Assembly (NCBI RefSeq): GCF_021295315.1
Contig: NZ_JAIMJA010000002.1
Span: 286,785 to 350,784, forward strand
Direction: 5' to 3'
Length of the DNA stretch: 64,000 bases
Source of the DNA: Motilimonas cestriensis
Lineage (GTDB): Bacteria > Pseudomonadota > Gammaproteobacteria > Enterobacterales > CBDFNC01
The notes beneath the pieces were generated by a model that saw nothing but the letters and a program-made list of their open reading frames with translations, did not search any database and was not told the origin of the DNA. Within the stretch, counting starts at the first letter, position 1. Each line of letters begins with the position of its first letter. Of this stretch, positions 27,045 to 36,812 are shown one piece after another. The position numbers and the translations under genes are program-made.

Positions 27045-27641
27045 ATGAATAAAACCTTACTCACCAGACTTGCTGTAGTCGCTGCCTTTAGTTTGGCGGC
27101 GTTGGCTTATTTGTTGTTTTTCCACGTTAAGACACAGCACCATGTATCAAGCAAAGATGGCTGGCTATTTGGTATTGAGCAACTCCCCTTAGCAAAAAAA
27201 CTCGCCATTCAGCAACAGCGCCCTTTATTCATTTATCTAAAACGTTCTCCCTGTAAAGATTGTGACGACTTTGAAACCGATTACCTAACCCTACCGAGCA
27301 TCAGCGAACAAATCCGACCTATGGTTAAAATCAGTATTACGGTCAAGTCTGACGACGCCCAGGCCCAAGGGTTACTTAAACGTTACCAAGTGCTTCGTTT
27401 TCCAGCGGTGGTGATCAAGCACAACCCTCACAGCGAAGCGATTCGCTTACATGTGCTGATGGACTTACAACAAGTTTGGCTACCCATTCCAGATTATAAA
27501 CGGGGTAACTACACGCCACTATCAGAAACCACCCTTAATTTAGCCCTTAGTGAGACGTTAAAGGTAGCGCAAAATTTAGCTGAGCAGCAAACGACAACGC
27601 CAAGTCAAAAACCCCCTGAGACCATAAAGCGCATTCAATAA
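27045..27641 (+). CDS. Membrane-anchored thioredoxin-like protein
   Basis: 198 residues from the ATG at 27045 (AAAGGG ahead). An N-terminal anchor (~5-25) is followed by a periplasmic thioredoxin fold with RSPCKDCDDFE (CxxC, redox-active) and VLRFPAVVIK (cis-Pro region). It is 18 bp after the kinase gene and probably cotranscribed. A role in periplasmic disulfide control or as an accessory sensor of the two-component system is possible. Confidence 0.75.
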   Translation: MNKTLLTRLAVVAAFSLAALAYLLFFHVKTQHHVSSKDGWLFGIEQLPLAKKLAIQQQRPLFIYLKRSPCKDCDDFETDYLTLPSISEQIRPMVKISITVKSDDAQAQGLLKRYQVLRFPAVVIKHNPHSEAIRLHVLMDLQQVWLPIPDYKRGNYTPLSETTLNLALSETLKVAQNLAEQQTTTPSQKPPETIKRIQ

Positions 27642-27840
27642 CACTTGAGCAGATAGACAACGCGTTTCGCTTTCAAGTGATAAATAAAGGAGCAAATAGA
27701 ACTAAGGGAATAAGGAATGAGAGAGAAAATAGCGCAGCAAAAATTTAAAAAACAGATTAACTAACAGCGGACAATTGGCAATCCTTGCCGTGATCAATAA
27801 GCGTATCCATAGCGTTAACACCAATTAATCAATGATATTA

Positions 27841-28023
27841 TTACTCTTTAACTGTTGATGTAGAAGCAGAATGTAAAGCTACCTCATTAACATGTACCAC
27901 TGTATTATCAGCAACATTCATATCTGGCGTTGGCTGCGCCTGAGTCATAAAGGTATAAAGTAAAAACAGGCTGACAAAAATTAGCCCACCGACGTTTTTT
28001 AGAAAATGCAGTAACGAAATCAT
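27841..28023 (-). CDS. Small single-span membrane protein
   Basis: 60 residues, one transmembrane segment (~10-27) and a short polar tail. AAGGGGG lies 5 bases before ATG, so it is very likely translated. It lies 3' of mtfA on the same strand? No: it is upstream-side transcribed separately between the thioredoxin gene and mtfA, leftmost of the minus-strand group mtfA/PLP enzyme. No family recognised. Confidence 0.6.
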   Translation of the reverse strand: MISLLHFLKNVGGLIFVSLFLLYTFMTQAQPTPDMNVADNTVVHVNEVALHSASTSTVKE

Positions 28024-28097
28024 GTAAACCCCCTTGATGTTTTTTGCTATAAATTCAGTTTAAACAAAAAAACATCAAGCGAGGTTTCGTTGGTCGC

Positions 28098-28910
28098 TTA
28101 ATGCTGCCATTCGTCGGGTTTTACATGATAGTACTGCGCCAACACTTGATATAACTCAGGATGACGCTGTTTCAGCAGCGTTGGTTTCTCAAAAAAAGTT
28201 TCCGTCACAACGGCAAAAAACTCAGCGGGATTGGTCGCGCCATAATCATCCATTACACTGCGAACATGGTGCAGTTGATTCTGTTGCAAAGCAGCAAACT
28301 CCTTACTCATTACTTTTGCCCAGCTTTTATAAGCATTCGCAGAGCTCAAAATGGGTGCGCCATTAGCTGAACCATCGGCAGAATCTAATTGATGTGCAAA
28401 TTCATGTAACACTACATTATGGCCATCAGCTACATCCATCGCCCCTTTTTTCACATCATCCCAAGAAAGCACTATTTTACCCATGCCCCATGATTCACCC
28501 GCTAAGCCCTTTTGGTCAACACTCACCAAGCCATTTTCATCAACACTGGTGTGCGCGGCAATAAAGGCAGCGGGATAAACTAAGACTGACTTTAGCTTAG
28601 CAAACTCATCGGTTTTTCGGTTGAGCAGCAAGATACAAGCTTGGCCTGCAATGGTGACCCTAATTTCATCGGTCATGACTAAGTCTTGACAGGGGTAGAA
28701 CGTTTTACGATGCAAAAAGCTATTGATTAACAAATGCAGTTGTAGCTTTAACGGCTCAGGCAACACGTTATACATAGGGACATTTGTACTTAAAATATCC
28801 CGCCATTGCTGTGGAAAATCCGCAAACCTTGCTTTTTTGTCTTTATAAACGGGTAGAAATAAAAACAACCCAGTGATTAAAATGGCAAAGGCCAAAAACA
28901 CGATATTCAT
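28098..28910 (-). CDS. mtfA: MtfA-like zinc peptidase
   Basis: 270 residues, expected length. Zinc motif VVLHEFAHQLDSADG (HExxH) with the downstream glutamate in NPAEFFAVVTETFFE, as in the MtfA/anthrax-lethal-factor-like fold. An N-terminal hydrophobic segment (~3-20) may anchor it. E. coli MtfA binds Mlc and so affects ptsG expression; it also has aminopeptidase activity. It lies 36 bp from the PLP-enzyme gene. Confidence 0.9.
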   Translation of the reverse strand: MNIVFLAFAILITGLFLFLPVYKDKKARFADFPQQWRDILSTNVPMYNVLPEPLKLQLHLLINSFLHRKTFYPCQDLVMTDEIRVTIAGQACILLLNRKTDEFAKLKSVLVYPAAFIAAHTSVDENGLVSVDQKGLAGESWGMGKIVLSWDDVKKGAMDVADGHNVVLHEFAHQLDSADGSANGAPILSSANAYKSWAKVMSKEFAALQQNQLHHVRSVMDDYGATNPAEFFAVVTETFFEKPTLLKQRHPELYQVLAQYYHVKPDEWQH

Positions 28911-28946
28911 TAAATATGCCTTGTTATTTTTTCGGTTAATCTGGTG

Positions 28947-30182
28947 TTAAAACTTATCTAATGCACCAGTAAAGTCATCAAGTAAATCTTGGGTATCTTC
29001 AATGCCAATCGAACAACGGATCATGTTCTCGCTGATCCCCATGGCTTGACGCGCTGCAAGACCCATTTCAAAATAAATTGTCGGCGCAACCGGTAAGGCC
29101 AACGTGCGGTTATCACCGAGATGAGTGGCACCAATAACCCATTGCAGTTCATTTAAAAATGCACAACAATCAATGCCATCAACAAGATCAAAACTCAACA
29201 ACGCGCCAAAATCACGAAATAACTCACTGGCTCTCTGATGTTGAGGATGATCAGCTAGACCTGGATAATATACTTTGGCAACCTTTGGGTGTGCGTCCAA
29301 TAGCTTGGCTAAACTCATGGCGTTGTGACACTGGCGCTGCATTCTTAAGGCTAAGGTGTCTGAGCCCACCGAAAGCAAATGCGCCGCTTCCGAACTTAAA
29401 CTTCCGCCCATGTCACGTAAGCCTTTTTTCTTTATTTGGCTAATACCCCATAACTTAGGATCACCCTTCTTATAGCCGTCAAAAATATTCTCATATTCAG
29501 ACCAATCAAATAAACCTGTGTCTGTCACGCTGCCACCTAGGGCGTTACCGTGGCCGCCGAAATACTTAGATAAAGAGCTAATAATCAAGCTTGCTTGCAC
29601 CGTCTTAGGTTGAAATAAATAAGCCGATGTCATGGTGTTATCGACCGCATACAGTAGTTTTTCTTGGCGACAAAACGCGCCGATTTCAGCCAATGCCGCA
29701 ATTTGTGTTACGGGGTTAGCGATAGTTTCAACAAACACCATTTTCGTATTGGCTTGCTTGGCGCTTTTTACTTGCTCGATAGAAGTAGCGTCCACTAAGG
29801 TGACTTCAATGCCATAGCCACGCAACGTGCCCATGACACTTGAAGTATTACCAAACACAAAGCGACTACAAATAAGGTGATCGCCCTGCTTTAACAAGGT
29901 GAGAAAAGTCGCACAAATAGCCGCCATACCGGTACCAAACACCAAGCTAGCGACACCTTGCTCGAGCTGACAAATTTTATGGCCTAATGCATCCATGGTT
30001 GGCGTTGACTGGCGGGCATAGGCATGTCCCGCTTTTTTACCTTGAAACACGTCCACTAAATCATTCACGTCCTGATAGCCATAAGGCACTGAAGGATGAA
30101 TGGGGGCATGGATAGCACCATGCTCTAAACCGAGAAGACGATCACTGTGAATTAATTGCGTAGTAAATCCGTTACGTGACAT
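28947..30182 (-). CDS. Cys/Met-metabolism PLP-dependent enzyme
   Basis: 411 residues from the ATG at 30182 (AAGGGT eight bases ahead; an upstream ATG adds 9). Features of the trans-sulfuration family: YARQSTPTMDALGHKICQLE, VFGTGMAAI, VDNTMTSAYLFQP and the PLP lysine in IISSLSKYFGGHGNALGG. Family members act as cystathionine gamma-synthase, O-acylhomoserine sulfhydrylase or methionine gamma-lyase. The sequence does not decide between them. Confidence 0.85.
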   Translation of the reverse strand: MSRNGFTTQLIHSDRLLGLEHGAIHAPIHPSVPYGYQDVNDLVDVFQGKKAGHAYARQSTPTMDALGHKICQLEQGVASLVFGTGMAAICATFLTLLKQGDHLICSRFVFGNTSSVMGTLRGYGIEVTLVDATSIEQVKSAKQANTKMVFVETIANPVTQIAALAEIGAFCRQEKLLYAVDNTMTSAYLFQPKTVQASLIISSLSKYFGGHGNALGGSVTDTGLFDWSEYENIFDGYKKGDPKLWGISQIKKKGLRDMGGSLSSEAAHLLSVGSDTLALRMQRQCHNAMSLAKLLDAHPKVAKVYYPGLADHPQHQRASELFRDFGALLSFDLVDGIDCCAFLNELQWVIGATHLGDNRTLALPVAPTIYFEMGLAARQAMGISENMIRCSIGIEDTQDLLDDFTGALDKF

Positions 30183-30360
30183 ATTTTTTACCCTTGGTCG
30201 TGAGTTCATGTTGAGAGAATGATAAACTGGCGCCCAGCTTAAAAATTATTATTGAGCGACAATTTACAGCAATCACAGAGCGTTATGAAAAAAAATCAGC
30301 AAATATCCAATAAATTATCATGAGCATGGCCGGTCTTGCTCCTAGGCCAAGGAGAGCGTT

Positions 30361-31944
30361 TTGAAGTACCAGATCATTGCTTGTTTAATCTTGTGTCTCG
30401 GCGCAACTCTTTCTATTGGTTCATGGCATCATTTAAAACAGCATGAAACCCTAGTTATTCAAAACGAAGTCGCCAATCAAAGTGCCAATATCGCTAAGGT
30501 AATACGAGTTCAGTTAACCGAGCAGGTGCAATCTCTCAAACGCATGGCGAAGCGTTGGGAATATAACAATGGCACCCCTTTTGACCAATGGCACTTTGAC
30601 GCCCTTAATTTTATGACTTATGAGCAGGCTTACCACAGCCTTGCTTGGGTCGACCGGTATAATACCATCCAGTGGGCTGCTCCGATTAAACAGAAAAGCG
30701 AAAGCAAACTTCTGCTCAATGAGATAAATCAATATCATAACAATGCCTTACAACAAGCTCGTACCACACACACAGTGGCGATATCTCAAAGTGTCAAGCT
30801 TGCTCATGGCGGCAAAGGTTTCTTGGTTTTCTTACCACTGTATCTTAAAGGTGAATTTGACGGCTATATCGTAGGCGTGTTTAGCTTTAACAAATTGCTG
30901 AGTTTAATTCTTGAAAACGGCCACTTTGATACTCCAATTACCATGATGGAAGCCGGACAAATTGTTTATCAACAAGTGCCAGAAAATACCCGCATAGACC
31001 AAAATATGTTGCAAACAAAAATCACGGTTTATGGTCGACATTGGGAAATTTACAACTGGCCATCGCAATCACTACTGAATAAAAACACCAGTATGCTACC
31101 TAACATGGTGCTGACATTTGGCTTGTGTATCTCTTTACTCTTATCTTTTTCATTTTACTTTGCACGTCAAGTTGAACGTAAAAAGGTGGAATTAGAATCG
31201 AAAAATGATGAGCTAAGGCAAAAGAATAAAGAGATAGCAAACACCCAATCCCAGTTAGTTCACTCCACTAAACTCGCGTCCTTAGGTGAAATGGCCACTG
31301 GGATAGCCCATGAACTTAATCAGCCACTGCAAGTCATTAGTATGAATGCCGAAATGGGGCCGGAATACTTAGCACAAAATAAACATAACCGCGTGGTCAA
31401 AGCTTTTACTGACATAATGCAACAAGTCGATCGCGCACAAAGTATCATAAAACAGCTGCGTTGTTTCGGCCGTGATTCGGCTCATGATGAGCACCAAACC
31501 ATTAGCTCAAATGAACTGGTCAATAGCAGCCTAATGTTCTTAAAGCGCCAATTTTTTAGTAAAAACATAGAAGTACGAGAAAACATAGCGCCTGCTTTAC
31601 CACAAATAAAATGCAACAAAGTACAAATTGAGCAAGTACTGCTTAATTTACTGGTCAATGCCCGTGATGCGGTCGAAGATTGCGATGAAAAAGTGGTCGG
31701 CATCAAAGCGTTTCAAAAAGATCGCCGCTTGTATATTGAGGTTTATGACTCAGGCGTCGGTATCGCGCCCGAAGCCATGGATAAAATTTTTGATCCCTTT
31801 TTTACGACTAAAGAAGTGGGCAAAGGGACGGGTCTAGGACTATCCATTAGCCATGCCATCATTGAACAACATGGTGGCGAAATAAAAGTAGAAAGCGAAC
31901 TCGGGAAGGGAACGCAATTTATGTTGCAGCTGCCTTTACCCTAA
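30361..31944 (+). CDS. Orphan membrane histidine kinase
   Basis: 527 residues with a TTG start, supported by AAGGAG at 30349-30354. TM1 (~3-22), an extracytoplasmic CHASE-like domain (~40-230), TM2 (~246-268), coiled coil (~270-305), HisKA GEMATGIAHELNQPLQVI, N-box LVNARDAVED and G-box GTGLGLSISHAI. The kinase core is of the DctB/NtrB type. No response regulator adjoins, so the partner is elsewhere. Confidence 0.88.
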   Translation: MKYQIIACLILCLGATLSIGSWHHLKQHETLVIQNEVANQSANIAKVIRVQLTEQVQSLKRMAKRWEYNNGTPFDQWHFDALNFMTYEQAYHSLAWVDRYNTIQWAAPIKQKSESKLLLNEINQYHNNALQQARTTHTVAISQSVKLAHGGKGFLVFLPLYLKGEFDGYIVGVFSFNKLLSLILENGHFDTPITMMEAGQIVYQQVPENTRIDQNMLQTKITVYGRHWEIYNWPSQSLLNKNTSMLPNMVLTFGLCISLLLSFSFYFARQVERKKVELESKNDELRQKNKEIANTQSQLVHSTKLASLGEMATGIAHELNQPLQVISMNAEMGPEYLAQNKHNRVVKAFTDIMQQVDRAQSIIKQLRCFGRDSAHDEHQTISSNELVNSSLMFLKRQFFSKNIEVRENIAPALPQIKCNKVQIEQVLLNLLVNARDAVEDCDEKVVGIKAFQKDRRLYIEVYDSGVGIAPEAMDKIFDPFFTTKEVGKGTGLGLSISHAIIEQHGGEIKVESELGKGTQFMLQLPLP

Positions 31945-31972
31945 ATTATCTTCTGACTGAATCGAGGAAACT

Positions 31973-33028
31973 ATGTTGTTATACGTCGGCGGTTACAATC
32001 CAACAGGCACCCCCAGCATTCAAGGGCTAACGTTAATTCAATCAGCGGGAAACATTGAATTTAACCCCATCGTCACTGACAATCAGCTCGACAATGCCAG
32101 CTATTTACTTTACGTGGCGAGCATCAAGCAATTGTTTGCCGTCAGTGAGATAAATAACGCCAACGAAGAAAGCAGTGGTTGGGTCGCGCAATACGATTTA
32201 ACTCAACCACAACAACCAAAACTGGTTACGCAACAATTAAGTCAAGGCGGCGATCCCTGCCATCTAACGTGGGTAAACCAACACTTAATTTGTTCGAATT
32301 ACAGCGGCGGTAACTTTACCGATTTTCATGTCACGCAACCAGCCCTATTAACCACCGCACAAGCCTGCATTCAACATTCAGGCTCTAGTGTTATAAGCGA
32401 TCGTCAAAGCCAAGCCCACGTGCACAGTGCTACCACTTCACCCGATAATGCCTTTTTTGTTGTCGCCGATTTAGGCGCAGACAAGCTCGTAAGCTATGGT
32501 TTTAATCCAGCGGGTGCGGTTGAGCAAGTATTTAGCTTAAACATGCCCGCAGGCAGCGGCCCTCGCCACTGCGCATTTCACCCTAATGGTCGAAGCCTAT
32601 ATGTCGCCAATGAATTAAACAACACCATTACTCAAGTGCAATTTAATCCAGCCACAGGCGAGCTAGCCTTACTCGACACCCTGCCCGCCTTGGCAGCTAA
32701 TAATACCAACCACAGCTATCCTGGCGAAGTCGTGGTGGACCAACAAGGTAAGTTTGTTTACTTAAGTAATCGCGGTGATGACAGTATTAGCTGCTTTGCC
32801 ATAGCCCCCGACAACCAAACCTTAAGCTTTAGCTCAAGTTGCCCAACGGGTGGGAAATTCCCACGTCATTTTGCGCTGTCGCCAAACCAAGACGTGCTCG
32901 TGGTAGCGAATCAGCAGAGTGACAACATTCGCCTATTAACCCGCGATCCCCACAACGGCACCCTAACCTTAACTGAGGCGCAGTTTGCCGTTAATGCCCC
33001 TTCCTGTGTTTGTTTTATCCCTAACTAG
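31973..33028 (+). CDS. Beta-propeller lactonase (6-phosphogluconolactonase-like)
   Basis: 351 residues with repeated propeller blades such as LYVGGYNPTGT, SYLLYVASIKQLFAVSEIN, GSGPRHCAFHPNGRSLYVANEL and FPRHFALSPNQDVLVVANQQSDNI. This is PF10282; E. coli Pgl (YbhE) opens 6-phosphogluconolactone. No pentose-phosphate neighbours, so the substrate is uncertain. Confidence 0.82.
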   Translation: MLLYVGGYNPTGTPSIQGLTLIQSAGNIEFNPIVTDNQLDNASYLLYVASIKQLFAVSEINNANEESSGWVAQYDLTQPQQPKLVTQQLSQGGDPCHLTWVNQHLICSNYSGGNFTDFHVTQPALLTTAQACIQHSGSSVISDRQSQAHVHSATTSPDNAFFVVADLGADKLVSYGFNPAGAVEQVFSLNMPAGSGPRHCAFHPNGRSLYVANELNNTITQVQFNPATGELALLDTLPALAANNTNHSYPGEVVVDQQGKFVYLSNRGDDSISCFAIAPDNQTLSFSSSCPTGGKFPRHFALSPNQDVLVVANQQSDNIRLLTRDPHNGTLTLTEAQFAVNAPSCVCFIPN

Positions 33029-33067
33029 TCCGGCTATCCTAGAGATGCTTGATTTCAGGTAATCTCA

Positions 33068-33192
33068 TTTTGTACTGGCAATAAAAAAGCCCAACACAAG
33101 GTTGGGCAAAAGACATTGCTTAGACAAAAGCGCGGATAAGCACACACATTTTATACTGGCAAAAAAAAGCCCAACTCAAGGTTGGGCAAAAG
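33068..33192. repeat. Tandem ~45 bp direct repeat holding twin terminators
   Basis: TTTTGTACTGGCAATAAAAA-like unit with hairpin GCCCAAC..GTTGGGC occurs at 33068-33112 and again at 33148-33192, 80 bp apart. Each stem (33089-33107, 33169-33187) is preceded by an A-run, so on the minus strand each is stem plus U-run: two intrinsic terminators in series for the minus gene at 33292-33555. On the plus strand they may end the lactonase transcript. Confidence 0.8.
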
Positions 33193-33291
33193 GGATGGTG
33201 ACAAGCACAATAGAAACACAATTTACGGATGGAGCTGGTGGAACATGGAACACATTTAAACTAAAACACTCAAAACACGACACAAATTAAA

Positions 33292-33555
33292 CTAAAGAGG
33301 ATTAATGACCTTTTCTCCATTACTCCATTTAGCTTTGACATGCTGGGGTTGACGCTTTTTCATCACCATCGCGGTAATAAGTAAACCGACGCCCATCGCT
33401 AACTGCAGTGCCAGCAATACGAAAAGAAGTGGCAGTGCTAACAGAAATAATGACACGAGAATAAATGCTCGTAGCACTGCCGGAAAACCATTAGCAGACG
33501 CATTAGCCCCCGCTTGTGAACGAATAGCCTGTACGTAAGACGAATAAGACTTCAT
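33292..33555 (-). CDS. Small membrane protein
   Basis: 87 residues. A ~40-residue hydrophobic stretch (~27-66) can form two helices in a hairpin, followed by a basic, soluble C-terminus. Perfect AAGGAG is four bases before ATG and twin terminators follow, so it is a genuine gene. No family recognised. It diverges from the yqiJ-flotillin cluster. Confidence 0.65.
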   Translation of the reverse strand: MKSYSSYVQAIRSQAGANASANGFPAVLRAFILVSLFLLALPLLFVLLALQLAMGVGLLITAMVMKKRQPQHVKAKWSNGEKVINPL

Positions 33556-33930
33556 ATTGCTCCTTTTTACCTTTACTAAGCTAACGTCTATCTATGACGG
33601 GTAAAAACATCACGGATCAACAAATCGCTATTTAGTGGAAAACAAGGTAACTGTCTAAAACTTGTCGCTATCTTATAACCCCATTGGTAAATATCCGGTG
33701 TTTAGAACATTAACTTTCGTTAATTAGAGTTTATTGACTGTTTTTTCAGCATGGATTTAGGGCTCAGCTTGGCATAAGTACAGCTGAAACCAATGTCAGC
33801 CTCAAATAGCAAAAAATAGTCAAACTCATAATTGCGCTGGCTTTTTAATACTGATATAAACAAGCATTTAATATTGCCTTGATCATCAAATAACAATAAA
33901 AATGCTAATCATCAGGTAGGAATAGACACA
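33556..33930. promoter_or_regulatory. Upstream region of the yqiJ-flotillin operon
   Basis: 375 bp without genes, AT-rich. A possible sigma-54 site TTGGCATAAGTACAGCT lies at 33770-33786 with the GG-N10-GC frame, though its -12 half is weak. AGGAAT precedes the yqiJ start. Confidence 0.4.
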
Positions 33931-34539
33931 ATGAGCATGTTTTTCAGTCTTGCATTTAGTTTGCCAACTGCCATTTATACCGGCTTTGTTATTTTGTTTA
34001 CCTTATATTGGTTAACGACCATGATTGGCATGACCGAAATTGAAATGCTTGATATTGATGTCGACGACTCATTTTTAGACATGACAGGCATACTGACCAA
34101 ACTTAAACTCGATGGCGTACCTGCCACCATTGCGCTGTCACTGCTATTCTACTTTTCATGGATAGTCAGCATGATGATGCAAAATCAAATCAATCAATGG
34201 GACCTTCCTTTGCTAATGCAAATAGGAGTTGGCTTGGTAGCAATGCTCATCAGCCTTTTCGTCGGCGACCTAATTGCTAGCCAATGTGTTAAACCCCTAC
34301 GTAAAGTTTTTCGCGACCAAGAAGTCTTAAGTAAAAAAGATCTTGTTGGTCAAACCGCGGTGATCCGCAGCAACACAGTGACCGATACCTTTGGTGAAGC
34401 TAATTTTAACAATGGCGCAGCCGGTATCATTATAAAAATAAGAGCACAACAACCTAACCAACTTAATCGTGGCGATACTGTTTTGTTGGTGGAATACCAA
34501 GCAGAGCAAGACATTTACCACGTAACCCCTCATTCGTAA
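33931..34539 (+). CDS. yqiJ: YqiJ-like membrane protein with OB-fold tail
   Basis: 202 residues. Three hydrophobic segments (~10-30, ~65-83, ~93-115) are followed by a cytoplasmic NfeD-like OB fold (VGQTAVIRSNTVTDTFGEA...GDTVLLVEY). It matches the YqiJ plan (209 residues in E. coli), partner of flotillin YqiK. NfeD-type domains bind flotillins and are needed for their membrane foci. It precedes the flotillin gene by 21 bp. Confidence 0.82.
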   Translation: MSMFFSLAFSLPTAIYTGFVILFTLYWLTTMIGMTEIEMLDIDVDDSFLDMTGILTKLKLDGVPATIALSLLFYFSWIVSMMMQNQINQWDLPLLMQIGVGLVAMLISLFVGDLIASQCVKPLRKVFRDQEVLSKKDLVGQTAVIRSNTVTDTFGEANFNNGAAGIIIKIRAQQPNQLNRGDTVLLVEYQAEQDIYHVTPHS

Positions 34540-34560
34540 TTATTTCTTTAGGGACAAAAT

Positions 34561-36789
34561 ATGTTAGATATCACTACCATTCTCATCATTGTTGGCATTG
34601 CATTTGTCGGCCTACTGGCCATGGCAATGCTCGTTAAAGCCTTCTACATTAAGGTTCCGCAAGGCACTGCGTTGATTGTTAACACCACTCAAGCCGTGCC
34701 AAAGGTTCGCTTTACCGGTGCCCTTGTTGTGCCAGTGATCCATAAAATGGAAAAAATGCGCATTTCTTTAATCACCTTAGAAATTGACCGTCGTGGTAAA
34801 GACGGCCTAATTTGTTTGGATAACATGCGTGCCGACATCACCGTAGCGTTCTACCTGCGTGTAAACGAAACCGCTGAAGACGTATTAAAAGTAGCTAAAT
34901 CGATTGGCGCCGATCGCGCGTCAGATAAAGATGCTGTTAACGAGCTCTTCAACGCTAAGTTCTCTGAAGCGCTAAAAAGCGTGGGTAAAAAAATGGAGTT
35001 CTTACAGTTATTCGAAGAGCGTGCATTTTTCCGCGATGAAATTGTTAAAACCATCGGTAATGACTTAAATGGTTACGCCCTCGAAGACGTGGCAATCGAT
35101 TACCTAGAGCAAACACCAAAATCGGCTCTGGATCCAAATAACATTATGGATTCTGAAGGTATTCGTAAAATAACCGAAGTGACTTCAAGAGAAAATGTAA
35201 AAACCAACGAATTTATTCGCGATGAAGAGCGCGCAATTAAAAAGAAAAACGTTGAAACCATCGAACACTTGTTATCACTGGATCGCCAAGAAAAAGAAGC
35301 CCGCGCGAAACAAGAGCGTGAAGTAGCTAACATTCAAGCGCGTGAGCAATCAGAACAAATGCGTGTTAGCGAGGAAGAGCGCTTAAAAGCGGAATCAGCC
35401 CGCATTACAACGGAACAAGAAATTTCTATTCAAGAAGAAAACAAGCTACGTGAAATTGAAGTGGCACAACAAAACCGCGAACGCGCCATTGGCGTAGAGC
35501 AAGAGCGGGTACAACGCGCGAAAGACCTAGAAGTGGTTTCTCGTGAACGAGAAGTGGCGCTGCAAACCATTGAGAAAGAACGCGCTCTAGAAGTAGAGAA
35601 AAAAGAAATCGCTAACGTGGTTCGTGAGCGTATTGCGGTTGAGAAAACCGTGGCGGAAGAAGAAGAGCGAATTAAAGAAGTTCGTGAAGTGTCAGCAGCT
35701 GATCGTAATCGCCAAGTGGTGATCTTAAATGCTGAGGCAGAAGCGCAAGAAGAGCTTGTTAAGCAAGTGAAACAAGCTGAAGCAGATGAAATCAAAGCGA
35801 AACACGAAGCACAAAAAATCATCACCATGGCCCAAGCGGATCTGGAAGCATCAGCGAAAAATGCTGATGCAATGAAGAAACTTGCAGAAGGCATTGAGGC
35901 TGAGCAATCAGCACCAGGCCTAGCAGAAGCACGGGTCAAAGAAGCCCTTGCCGATGCCTTAGAAAAAGAAGGCTTAGCGAAAGCGAGAGTTGAACAAGAA
36001 ACCTTAATTGCTAAAGCACAAGGTGATGAGCAAATTGGCCTATCTAAAGCCCGCGTACTAGAAGCGAACGCCAGCGCGAAAGAAAAAGATGGTCTAGCAG
36101 AAGCGAAGGTTCTGGCAGAAAAACTCACCGCTCAAGCCCAAGGTGATAAAGATATCGGCCTTTCACAAGCGGCGGTACTGGCAGAGAAACTGTCTGCTCA
36201 AGCTAAAGGTGATAAAGACATTGGCTTGGCTAAAGCCCTTGCTTCTCGCGAAGTGGGAACCGCTGAAGCGGATGTATTAGCAATGAAACTGTCTGCTCAA
36301 GCCAAAGGTGATAAAGAGCAAGGCATGGCCGAAGCAGACGTATTGAGCGCGAAATTCCACGCGGAAGCGCAAGGTCTAGTAGAGAAATTCAGCGCCATGG
36401 CTACGATGTCGCAAGATGCGCGTGAACATGAAGAGTTCCGTATGCAGCTAGAGAAAGACTTCGAGCAAGCGATGGAAGCCATCTCGGTGAACAAAGACAT
36501 TGCCGTGCAACAAGCGAATGTACTTTCTTCTGCCCTTGAAAAAGCCAACATTGATATTGTTGGTGGCCAAGGCGACTACTTTAACTCACTCAGTAAAGCG
36601 CTTACGGTTGGTAAATCGATCAACGGCTTAGTGGGTAAAAGCCCGTCGGTAGCGGCGCTACTGAACAAGTTTATAGGCAGTGAAGAGGCCACTCAAGAGC
36701 CAACTAAAGACTCATCTGATGTATTAGGTGGCCTGTTGAACGAAAAAACCAAAGCGAAAAAACCGACAACAGAGTCCACTGAAGCATAA
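34561..36789 (+). CDS. yqiK: Large flotillin (YqiK family) with repeat-rich tail
   Basis: 742 residues against ~553 for E. coli YqiK. N-terminal membrane segment (~5-28), SPFH/Band-7 domain (~29-200), long charged coiled coil (~215-470), then an Ala-rich region with repeated KL(S/T)AQA(K/Q)GDK-(D/E)-x-G units near residues 480, 519, 540 and 574, and a low-complexity tail. Flotillins build membrane microdomains that collect signalling and secretion proteins. The added repeats could bind the ATPase encoded next. The extra length comes from internal repeat expansion. Confidence 0.88.
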   Translation: MLDITTILIIVGIAFVGLLAMAMLVKAFYIKVPQGTALIVNTTQAVPKVRFTGALVVPVIHKMEKMRISLITLEIDRRGKDGLICLDNMRADITVAFYLRVNETAEDVLKVAKSIGADRASDKDAVNELFNAKFSEALKSVGKKMEFLQLFEERAFFRDEIVKTIGNDLNGYALEDVAIDYLEQTPKSALDPNNIMDSEGIRKITEVTSRENVKTNEFIRDEERAIKKKNVETIEHLLSLDRQEKEARAKQEREVANIQAREQSEQMRVSEEERLKAESARITTEQEISIQEENKLREIEVAQQNRERAIGVEQERVQRAKDLEVVSREREVALQTIEKERALEVEKKEIANVVRERIAVEKTVAEEEERIKEVREVSAADRNRQVVILNAEAEAQEELVKQVKQAEADEIKAKHEAQKIITMAQADLEASAKNADAMKKLAEGIEAEQSAPGLAEARVKEALADALEKEGLAKARVEQETLIAKAQGDEQIGLSKARVLEANASAKEKDGLAEAKVLAEKLTAQAQGDKDIGLSQAAVLAEKLSAQAKGDKDIGLAKALASREVGTAEADVLAMKLSAQAKGDKEQGMAEADVLSAKFHAEAQGLVEKFSAMATMSQDAREHEEFRMQLEKDFEQAMEAISVNKDIAVQQANVLSSALEKANIDIVGGQGDYFNSLSKALTVGKSINGLVGKSPSVAALLNKFIGSEEATQEPTKDSSDVLGGLLNEKTKAKKPTTESTEA

Positions 36790-36812
36790 CGTTTAACCAC
36801 GTCATTGTTTAC

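Noticed and set aside
27719..27766. 15-codon frame with a ribosome-site-like AAGG
   Set aside because: Too short and compositionally plain to support as a gene.
33636..33660. GGAAAAC...TCTAAA as a sigma-E promoter
   Set aside because: The spacing is about 10 bp rather than 15-16, so it does not fit.
35430..36128. 232-codon antisense frame inside the flotillin gene
   Set aside because: Ser/Ala-rich low-complexity reading opposite an Ala/Glu-rich coiled coil; a codon-bias shadow.
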